DNA from: Deferribacteraceae bacterium
Lineage (GTDB): Bacteria > Chrysiogenota > Deferribacteres > Deferribacterales > JAISNW01
Assembly (NCBI GenBank): GCA_031278965.1
Contig: JAITJJ010000078.1
Span: forward strand, 1 to 9,034
Length of the DNA: 9,034 nt
Direction: 5' to 3'
Shown in pieces: positions 1-5,422 of this stretch. The number at the start of each line of letters is the position of its first letter. Position 1 is the stretch's first letter. The position numbers and the translations under genes were made by a program. The notes under the pieces are model-generated. The model searched no databases and had not been told where the DNA came from. It saw nothing but the letters and a program-made list of their open reading frames with translations.

Positions 1-380
1 TCAAACAGGTTTTTATTTTACAAGATATCTTTACCATTTCTCTTTCCGTCCAAATAGAAAATTAACACTTTAAATCCTTAGCTGTCAATGTAAAAAATAT
101 AAATATTTTTTCTTTACAAAATTAACATGACTATAGATATATAACACTATTATATAATGCTAATCTTAGCAAACCTTTTATACCAATTGTCTTATTCCAA
201 AATTTCCTTTTGCAGAAGGGCGGTTTTCTGTTGGTTTTTACGCAACTACCTGTCCGTCTCTTTCTTGCTTTGCACCTCAACGGTGTGTCGGGGCGATTTA
301 TAAACGGATGTGAGGCGGGGTATCCCTTCAATATTGGTTTTATATGCAAAATAACGGCAAGACGAAAATTACTTTAATGC
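1..380. other. Non-coding region upstream of rnpB
   Basis: No convincing gene is visible in these 380 bases. Roughly the first 180 are strongly AT-rich and contain nested inverted repeats (listed separately). From about 205 to 335 the sequence becomes noticeably richer in G and C. On the minus strand a TTG-initiated frame stays open over 131-349; it would encode a short, very basic peptide with three cysteines (motifs LRCKARKR and KPPFCKRKFW). It has no ribosome binding site that I can see and no recognised domain, so I do not call it a gene. The GC-richer block could be a repeated element or a structured RNA, but nothing in the window decides this. Confidence 0.5.
83..127. repeat. AT-rich nested inverted repeats
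   Basis: A perfect inverted repeat lies at 92-100 (AAAAAATAT) and 103-111 (ATATTTTTT) around a two-base centre. A second pair, TGTAAA at 89-94 and TTTACA at 113-118, encloses it slightly off-centre. A third, TGTCAAT at 83-89 and ATTAACA at 121-127, matches at six of seven positions. The 10-mer AAAATTAACA also occurs twice as a direct repeat at 58-67 and 118-127, exactly 60 bp apart. These are direct observations. The role is unknown: it could be a regulator site, a bent or easily melted segment, or chance in AT-rich DNA. Confidence 0.45.
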
Positions 381-411
381 TTGACTTTTGGGGCATAACG
401 CCTAGTATTAG
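381..411 (+). promoter_or_regulatory. Predicted promoter of rnpB
   Basis: A -35 element TTGACT lies at 381-386 (five of six to consensus). Two overlapping -10 candidates follow: TAGTAT at 403-408 with a 16-bp spacer, and TATTAG at 406-411 with a 19-bp spacer. Either places the transcript start around 415-418, which is where the 5' strand of the RNase P P1 helix begins. This agreement with the RNA structure is the main support. Confidence 0.6.
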
Positions 412-414
412 TTA

Positions 415-763
415 TGGGAAGAGGGTCGGGCGGACGCTCTTTTTGGAATACCCAATAAGGGAGGAAAGTCCGGACACTTTGGGGCAGGGTGGACGATAAC
501 ATCGTCCTGTTGAAAGGCAGGGAAAGTGCAACAGAAAACAGACCGCACCTTTTAGGTGTAAGGGTGAAACGGTGAGGTAAGAGCTCACCACATCTGCGGT
601 GACGCAGATGGTATGGCAAACCCACCCGGTGCAAGGCAAACAGCGGTATATCAGCCCCAAGATGCCGCGGGTGGCTGCTTAGAGAAATGTCCGCCGCTTC
701 CGCTGTATCTCTATTCAGATACAGCGGTTGAACAGAATCCGGCTTACAGACCCTCTTATCCCT
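415..763 (+). ncRNA. rnpB: RNase P RNA (type-A-like)
   Basis: This is the catalytic RNA of RNase P, which removes the 5' leader from precursor tRNAs. Conserved region I (GAGGAAAGTCCGG, 461-473) and the 3' conserved region V (AGAATCCGGCTTA, 734-746) are clear; together they form the P4 core. P1 pairs GAGGGTC (421-427) with GACCCTC (749-755) and can extend outward to about 416 and 762. P2 pairs GGCGGAC (429-435) with GTCCGCC (689-695). The GGTGAGGTAAGAGCTCACC element and P12 (591-598 with 603-610, GTGA tetraloop) are intact. P3 is very short (TTGG 443-446 with CCAA 452-455). The usual P18 hairpin after GGCTGCTT appears missing, while an 11-bp hairpin (700-710 with 717-727) sits between P2 and P4, in the position called P19. 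Ends are estimated from P1. No clear intrinsic terminator follows. Confidence 0.95.
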
Positions 764-792
764 TCATATTTTTATATTGATTTGGGGGAGCT

Positions 793-1044
793 ATGCTGTC
801 ATATGTTCTCATATTTTATGCCCCAATTTATGACTTATTCCATACACAGGGCAGAAGGTTTGACCGCGGAGACAGGGCGGGGGATGTTTTTCGCAGCATC
901 GGAGAAACATTTGATGTTCCTATGTCAACCGGAACAAAAGTTATAGCAATATTAATGCTTATCTCCATAGCAGTGTTCTCAACCTACCTTGCAATCCGTC
1001 TTATCCGCCATATTTGGCATAGCGGAAACAATCCAGGAACATAG
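793..1044 (+). CDS. Putative small single-pass membrane protein
   Basis: This 83-residue frame lies between rnpB and mltG; I do not recognise it. The N-terminal half contains a charged stretch (GRRFDRGDRAGDVF, about 20-33). One strongly hydrophobic segment at about 48-68 (VIAILMLISIAVFSTYLAIRL) is followed by basic residues (RLIRHIW), so a single membrane helix with a cytoplasmic C-terminal tail is likely. A purine-rich GGGGGAG lies at 784-790, but it is only about two bases from the ATG, which is closer than usual, so the start is uncertain. An in-frame ATG at 922 would give just the 40-residue membrane segment. It ends in TAG, about 165 bp before mltG. The hydrophobic segment supports a real gene, but the short length and poor ribosome binding site keep confidence moderate. 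Confidence 0.45.
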   Translation: MLSYVLIFYAPIYDLFHTQGRRFDRGDRAGDVFRSIGETFDVPMSTGTKVIAILMLISIAVFSTYLAIRLIRHIWHSGNNPGT

Positions 1045-1120
1045 ATAAAGCAATACTAAAGATAACGCTCGATTCATCAGTGGGTTATTGTATAATCTGT
1101 CCGGCCGTGCTAAATAGCCT

Positions 1121-1149
1121 GAAACATCCGGAGCGGTTTCGTCATTTTT
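1121..1149 (+). terminator. Possible weak intrinsic terminator
   Basis: GAAA (1121-1124) pairs with TTTC (1137-1140), and CCG (1128-1130) with CGG (1134-1136) around a GAG loop, leaving a three-base bulge on the left arm. A run of five T (1145-1149) follows four bases later. The position fits, lying after the small membrane-protein frame and just before the predicted mltG promoter, but the stem is short and bulged. Confidence 0.3.
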
Positions 1150-1174
1150 ATCCATTCACGTCAATCCATATCGC

Positions 1175-1203
1175 TTGTTTCAATCCTCTTTCTATGGTAT
1201 TAT
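1175..1203 (+). promoter_or_regulatory. Predicted mltG promoter giving a leaderless mRNA
   Basis: TTGTTT (1175-1180, three of six to the -35 consensus) is separated by exactly 17 bp from TATTAT (1198-1203, five of six to the -10 consensus). The mltG ATG starts at 1210, seven bases after the -10, so transcription from here would begin at or next to the A of the start codon. No Shine-Dalgarno-like sequence precedes that ATG, which fits a leaderless message. A perfect TATAAT at 1091-1096 is an alternative upstream -10, but it has no good -35. Confidence 0.5.
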
Positions 1204-1209
1204 CCGTGC

Positions 1210-2211
1210 ATGCTTAAAAGTGTTTTATTTTCTTTTTTGACGATTGCTCTTATAATAGTCTTAGCGTTTGGGGTTTGGCTTTTTCGGTGTTCAAGCTATC
1301 TGAACGGCCACTTTATCACCGGCGAATACTCCATTGAGAAAGGTGAGAGCTTTTATTCCTTTTATAGCAAGGTATTTTCTGAACACAAGCCTCCGTTTGC
1401 CCTTAAAACCTATCTGATAATGAAAGGTTATGATAAAAAGATTCATTTCGGGGAATACAATGCCGACAATATCTCTCTGAAGGAGCTCCTTGAAAATGTT
1501 GTCAGCGGCAGGCAGTCTCTTTTAAAAGTGACTATCCCGGAAGGGTATAATATGTATGATATCGCTTCCGCCCTTGAAATGGCAGGCATCTCATCAAAAC
1601 GGGAGATGCTCTCCGTATTTAAGGACAGAGGTATTGCCGAAAAGTTAGTGGGCACAAGCTATGAGAGCCTTGAAGGTTTTTTAGCTCCGGGAACATACTT
1701 TTTTGCTAAAAATTTATCCGGTGAGCGGATAGTCCAAACCTTTGTAAAAGAGTTCTTCAGAACCTTGCCGAAGGATTTTGATGCCCTTGCAAAACGGAAC
1801 GGTTTATCGTTTTACGATGCCTTGATCCTTGCATCCATAGTCCAAAAAGAAACCTATATTGAAACGGAAGCTCCGTTGGTGGCGGCGGTATTCATAAACA
1901 GGATAAAAAAGCGTATGCGGATCCAGGCTGATCCGACTATAATTTACGGAAAGTATGAAAACTATGATGGAACCATATCAAAGAGTGATTTAAGGGATAA
2001 AAACAACCGTTTCAATACATATACCCATAACGGACTTCCGCCTACCCCTATCTCCAATCCGTCCGCCTTGACGCTTGCGGCAGTAGCAAATCCTACCAAA
2101 ACCGATTATATATACTTTGTCGCCAAACAAGACGGCACGCATGTATTTTCAAAAAGCTATGCTGAGCATAGCCGCAATGTAAATTTATACCAAAAAAGGA
2201 GGCAGCAATGA
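1210..2211 (+). CDS. mltG: Endolytic murein transglycosylase MltG (YceG family)
   Basis: MltG cleaves nascent peptidoglycan strands internally at the outer face of the inner membrane and is thought to terminate glycan chains. The 333-residue length is typical (E. coli MltG has 340). An N-terminal membrane anchor spans about 4-25, followed by a LysM-like region (about 35-100) and the YceG catalytic domain. Family landmarks are VTIPEGYNMYDIA (107-119), GFLAPGTYFF (156-165), ASIVQKET (208-215), FINR (228-231), QADPTIIYG (239-247), NTYTHNGLPPTPISNP (269-284) and YFVAKQDGTHVFS (302-314). E214 lines up with the conserved Glu of the SIVEKE active-site segment; the other Glu of that segment is Gln here (Q212). 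The ATG has no ribosome binding site but sits seven bases after a -10 element. The stop codon overlaps the next gene's start (ATGA). Confidence 0.95.
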   Translation: MLKSVLFSFLTIALIIVLAFGVWLFRCSSYLNGHFITGEYSIEKGESFYSFYSKVFSEHKPPFALKTYLIMKGYDKKIHFGEYNADNISLKELLENVVSGRQSLLKVTIPEGYNMYDIASALEMAGISSKREMLSVFKDRGIAEKLVGTSYESLEGFLAPGTYFFAKNLSGERIVQTFVKEFFRTLPKDFDALAKRNGLSFYDALILASIVQKETYIETEAPLVAAVFINRIKKRMRIQADPTIIYGKYENYDGTISKSDLRDKNNRFNTYTHNGLPPTPISNPSALTLAAVANPTKTDYIYFVAKQDGTHVFSKSYAEHSRNVNLYQKRRQQ

Positions 2212-3134
2212 TCAACTGCGGTATTGATATCGGTTCCAACAGCGTGCGAATGCTTATTGCCGATGTTCAAGACGGGAAAATAAGAAGAGCGATTGCAGAC
2301 GGGAGGGGGATAACCCGCTTGTCGGCATCCATATCATCCACAAGACAACTTTCAGAGGAGAGTATGGCGAAAACATTTTCTCTGCTCTTTGATTTTAGAA
2401 AATTGATGGCGGAGAATTCTGTGGAAAAAGTTTTTGCCGCCGCCACAAGCGCAGTCCGTGAGGCGGAAAATGCGGAAACCTTTTTGCAGGGGGCTAGAGA
2501 TATTGGGATAGACATTAAGATTATATCCGGTGAAGATGAGGCGAAGTATAATTTTTACGGGGTATACGCTTTTAATTCGGATATTGACAATCTTCTTGTT
2601 TTTGACATTGGCGGCGGCTCCACAGAGCTTACCCTCGCCCATGCGGGAGAGATAGTGCAAACTTTCAGTGTTCCTATAGGCGTGGTTAAGCTATGCGATA
2701 TATTCGGTTTCAGCGGAATAAATAACTCCGAAAAGCGCTTAAAAGCTGAAGCGTATATTGACTATGCTTTCGGAGAGAGTTTTGCAAAAATCAGAGAAAA
2801 AGCAGGCGATTTTTTCCTTATCGGTTCTGCCGGAACCCTTACGAGCCTTGCAAACTTTGAGCTTGCCCTTCATAGTTTTGATGCCGCTGCCATTGACAGA
2901 TATATATTAAGTCTAGAAGTTTTGGATAATATAGAACACAAATTGAACGGTCTGTATCCTGAAGAAATATTAGAACAACAAGGGGTAGAGAAAGGGAGGG
3001 AAGATCTTCTGGCGCCGGGTGCGGTTCTTGTAAAAGCGATCCTTAAAGGTTTGGGAAAAAAGTTTTGCAGGGTTGCAGTTCACGGATTAAAAGAAGGCTT
3101 GACTATACACGCTTCCGAGCCTTTTTTAACATAA
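2208..3134 (+). CDS. Exopolyphosphatase / pppGpp phosphohydrolase family protein
   Basis: This is a Ppx/GppA-family phosphatase of the ASKHA fold, expected to hydrolyse inorganic polyphosphate and/or convert pppGpp to ppGpp in the cytoplasm. At 308 residues it is the short two-lobed form, without the C-terminal HD-like domain of longer homologues. Motifs in order are the phosphate-1 loop GIDIGSNSVRMLI (5-17), ATSAVREA (79-86), SGEDEA (107-112, carrying the likely catalytic Glu at 111), the phosphate-2 loop DIGGGSTEL (133-141), GSAGT (206-210), GREDLLAPGAVL (263-274) and HGLKEGL (292-298). A strong AAGGAGG lies about five bases before the ATG, inside the end of mltG, and the ATGA overlap implies translational coupling. 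The sequence alone does not say whether polyphosphate or pppGpp is preferred, so I give no symbol. Confidence 0.92.
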   Translation: MINCGIDIGSNSVRMLIADVQDGKIRRAIADGRGITRLSASISSTRQLSEESMAKTFSLLFDFRKLMAENSVEKVFAAATSAVREAENAETFLQGARDIGIDIKIISGEDEAKYNFYGVYAFNSDIDNLLVFDIGGGSTELTLAHAGEIVQTFSVPIGVVKLCDIFGFSGINNSEKRLKAEAYIDYAFGESFAKIREKAGDFFLIGSAGTLTSLANFELALHSFDAAAIDRYILSLEVLDNIEHKLNGLYPEEILEQQGVEKGREDLLAPGAVLVKAILKGLGKKFCRVAVHGLKEGLTIHASEPFLT

Positions 3135-3153
3135 TAGGCGGGAGCTAAATATC

Positions 3154-3182
3154 TTGACAAAGCCCAATAAAAACCCAATAAT
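3154..3182 (+). promoter_or_regulatory. Strong sigma-70-type promoter candidate
   Basis: A perfect -35 TTGACA (3154-3159) is followed after 17 bp by AATAAT (3177-3182, five of six to TATAAT). It is the best promoter match in the window. It predicts a start near 3189 and a leader of about 54 bases for the gene at 3243. It lies 19 bp after the ppx/gppA stop codon, so the next gene need not depend on the mltG operon. Confidence 0.65.
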
Positions 3183-3242
3183 TAGCATGCCACATTAATG
3201 AATAGAATGGGGAGGTTGAGAGGGATTCCCCCTTATTAAAAT

Positions 3243-4340
3243 ATGCAAAAAGTTACTGGATTCAGCCTTGTATCCGTTATAAACCGTCTTTCAAAAACCG
3301 TTAATTATCCGCTTCCAGGTAAAACAGGAGAATATATTGAGATTGTCCGCGTGGAGATGCCGGAAGGTCCGATAGTTCTGCGGAAAAAGAGAGCGGACGC
3401 AGAAAGCCGTCCAACTGATGAAAATATTGATATTTTAATAGATAAAGAGATTATATGGAGGGCGGCGGATAATATATATGAAAACCACCCTTTAAACCTT
3501 ACCCGCCTGTTGGGAATTGATCCGCAGCAGAAGGCGCTTTTGTTGGAAGTTATTTTAGCCTATACAGCAGAGTTTTATCTCTGTTACCCGGGGCGGATGG
3601 AGCATATTGCGGGCAACGCCGTGGATAAGCGGGGAGAGCAGTATATTATCTGGCTTCCGAGCGATCCCCATGAGAATTCTAAACTTGCCGTAAAAGATTA
3701 TTCTGCAGACATATCCGAAATACCCTCTTTTGTGGCAGTATACGAAGCCCTTGAAATAAAAGGAGCGCCGAAACACTTTTCAGACAAACCGGCGGCGGAT
3801 ATTCTGAGGAGACGCATCCAGATACAGGTTGCTCTTTACAATATCGGGTTGCAACTTGACTGCCGCTCTTGGTTTAAAAAGAATGATGATTACATATACC
3901 TTAACAATACTCCAATCTCTGACGTAAAAAATATTATAAGTGAACTTAATGATCTCCCTCCTTTTGCGGGCAATCCATCCGCCCTTGAGAGGGCTCGCGA
4001 TCTGGATATTATCTGGTTTGCCAAAGACGGTTCAATCCCCGCTGCAATATCTGTTGAATTTTACAAAGGGATATCAACTTCTGTCATGGGTATGTTGGAG
4101 CTTAAAAATCTGCTTCCGGCGGATGCCATAAAGCGGTATGTCATTGCCGCTCCAGATGAAGACCGCGCCCATACTGTTTCTGTTTCCACCAAGGCATTTA
4201 ACCGCTCCCTTTCCGCCTGCTACTTTCCCCACTCTTCAGTTGAGGAACTCTTTTCTTTATGCCGCCGCCGAAATATTAAAGGGATTTCCGATGAGTTTCT
4301 GGATAGCTTTATAGAGCGCATCTGTTATGCAGCGTCTTAA
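3243..4340 (+). CDS. Unrecognised protein with PD-(D/E)xK nuclease-like C-terminal region
   Basis: I do not recognise this 365-residue protein as a named family. Residues 1-180 show no motif I can place. The C-terminal half resembles a pattern seen in predicted restriction-endonuclease-like proteins: a helix opening with RRRIQIQVALYNIGLQL (189-205), then LDIIWFA (254-260) and AAISVEFYKG (267-276), a helix with GMLELKNLLP (283-292), and the strand KRYVIAAPDEDRAHTVS (297-313). D255 and E272 would be the acidic pair. Related proteins commonly have a Glu-x-Glu strand; here the first acidic position is S270, so activity may be altered or lost. The start is the first ATG after a strong promoter; no Shine-Dalgarno lies close to it (GGAGG at 3211-3215 is too far). 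It stands alone, with no DNA methyltransferase beside it. Coding is secure; the nuclease assignment is inference. Confidence 0.8.
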   Translation: MQKVTGFSLVSVINRLSKTVNYPLPGKTGEYIEIVRVEMPEGPIVLRKKRADAESRPTDENIDILIDKEIIWRAADNIYENHPLNLTRLLGIDPQQKALLLEVILAYTAEFYLCYPGRMEHIAGNAVDKRGEQYIIWLPSDPHENSKLAVKDYSADISEIPSFVAVYEALEIKGAPKHFSDKPAADILRRRIQIQVALYNIGLQLDCRSWFKKNDDYIYLNNTPISDVKNIISELNDLPPFAGNPSALERARDLDIIWFAKDGSIPAAISVEFYKGISTSVMGMLELKNLLPADAIKRYVIAAPDEDRAHTVSVSTKAFNRSLSACYFPHSSVEELFSLCRRRNIKGISDEFLDSFIERICYAAS

Positions 4341-4499
4341 TTTATAGTATTTACAGCGGTTCTTTATTTCGTATGCTATATGGAAGGCAAGAAAACCACT
4401 TCACCATAGTTAAAAGGAGATAGTAAAGGTTTAATGCTCCGCCCTAAGATAAAAGATCGCCATATTGTTGGACATCCCGCAAAAACAAGATATATTAAC

Positions 4500-4528
4500 T
4501 TGATTGCAAACTAATTTCCTGATAAATT
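4500..4528 (+). promoter_or_regulatory. Possible promoter of the methyltransferase gene
   Basis: TTGATT (4500-4505) and TAAATT (4523-4528) are separated by 17 bp and each match consensus at four of six positions. This would give a leader of about 30 bases. The rest of the 225-bp gap (4341-4565) contains nothing else I can support. AT-rich DNA yields such matches by chance, so this is tentative. Confidence 0.3.
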
Positions 4529-4565
4529 ATTCAAAAGTGCTCGCAATACGGTCTGCAGCACAAAA

Positions 4566-5411
4566 ATGCGATTTAAGAGTGCAGCGGCGATGGATGATAA
4601 AACCTTGCAATCCAATACTATTCAGTCAACAATGCTTATCCCCCTGTATGGGCGTATGATTGCGGGAAGACGGTTTCCTGATATTTTGCTCGATACGGCA
4701 GCAGAGAGAATCTGTGAAAGCGTTGAGTATGATTTTTCGGCTATATCCCAAACATACGGAGGTGAATACACTTCGCTTGCCTGCCTTGTCCGTGCTGCCA
4801 GAATAGACGAGTGCGCCCGCTCTTTTATTGCCGCACATCCCAACGGAACTGTAATCAATCTCGGTTCCGGTTTGGACGATACTTTTTCGCGAGTGGACAA
4901 TGGCAGCGTTCATTGGTATAACCTTGACTTAAGTGCTGCCGTAGCTTACCGTGAGAACTTCATCAAACCCACCGATCGCAGCAAAAACATAGCAAAATCA
5001 ATGTTTGACTATACTTGGCTTAATGATGTCGGAATTCCGTCTGACGGTTATGTTCTTGTTCTTGCGGCGGGTTTATTCTTCTTTTTTGAAGAAGCAGAGA
5101 TCAGTGCGCTTTTCCGCAAGATCAGCGGGCATTCCCCGCACGGTGAAATGTATTTTGATGCATGCTCTAGAAGCGGTATGAAAATCGCCAATAAAATGGT
5201 TCGCAGAACAGGAAACAGTGGCGCGGAAATGAAATTCTGGACAGATAACGCCGAGCAGGTGAAATCTTGGTCGCAGAAGATAACGGAAGCCGTTTGCTTG
5301 CCGTATTTCGGCAATCTATATAAAGACAGGCGGATTTCAAGATTTACGCGCTTCCTTATGTGGGGAGCCGATTTTCTCAAAAGAACAAAGTTTGTGCGTG
5401 TGAGATGGTAG
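4566..5411 (+). CDS. SAM-dependent methyltransferase, LCM / COG3315-like
   Basis: This 281-residue protein resembles class I methyltransferases of the leucine carboxyl methyltransferase type, whose bacterial members are usually described as O-methyltransferases of polyketide-type metabolism. Near the N-terminus, STMLIPLYGRMI (21-32), DTAAERI (43-49) and VEYDFS (53-58) match the family's opening helices. HPNGTVINLGSGLDDTFSRV (91-110) is the SAM-binding loop, with WYNLDL (117-122) as the next strand and its acidic residue. The segment VLAAGLFFFFEE (165-176) replaces the usual AEG-containing motif and gives a run of four Phe. W224-T226 falls in the region with FWT. The substrate cannot be told from sequence and no biosynthetic genes are adjacent. 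No ribosome binding site precedes the ATG at 4566; an in-frame ATG at 4590 is an alternative. It ends with TAG, 11 bp from the convergent dnaA. Confidence 0.85.
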   Translation: MRFKSAAAMDDKTLQSNTIQSTMLIPLYGRMIAGRRFPDILLDTAAERICESVEYDFSAISQTYGGEYTSLACLVRAARIDECARSFIAAHPNGTVINLGSGLDDTFSRVDNGSVHWYNLDLSAAVAYRENFIKPTDRSKNIAKSMFDYTWLNDVGIPSDGYVLVLAAGLFFFFEEAEISALFRKISGHSPHGEMYFDACSRSGMKIANKMVRRTGNSGAEMKFWTDNAEQVKSWSQKITEAVCLPYFGNLYKDRRISRFTRFLMWGADFLKRTKFVRVRW

Positions 5412-5422
5412 AGAATCTCTTT

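Noticed and set aside
92..111. AT-only palindrome as an intrinsic terminator
   Set aside because: The stem has no G or C pairs and only a two-base centre, so it would not be a stable terminator hairpin.
374..660. Two minus-strand open frames of 86 and 82 codons
   Set aside because: They lie wholly or almost wholly inside the RNase P RNA, whose conserved structure explains the sequence.
728..946. Plus-strand open frame of 72 codons
   Set aside because: It begins inside the 3' end of rnpB and overlaps, in another frame, the more convincing membrane-protein frame at 793-1044.
4434..4514. 26-codon frame after AAAGGAG in the gap before the methyltransferase
   Set aside because: The ribosome-binding-like sequence is 14 bases from the ATG, and the peptide is short, basic and unrecognised; this is likely chance.
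3243..5411. Restriction-modification pair (nuclease-like protein plus methyltransferase)
   Set aside because: The methyltransferase is of the leucine carboxyl / O-methyltransferase type with no DNA methyltransferase motif such as DPPY, NPPY or PCQ, so a restriction-modification system is not supported.
5410..5420. AGAG-AAT-CTCT hairpin between the convergent genes as a terminator
   Set aside because: Only four base pairs with a three-base loop and no proper T run on either strand.
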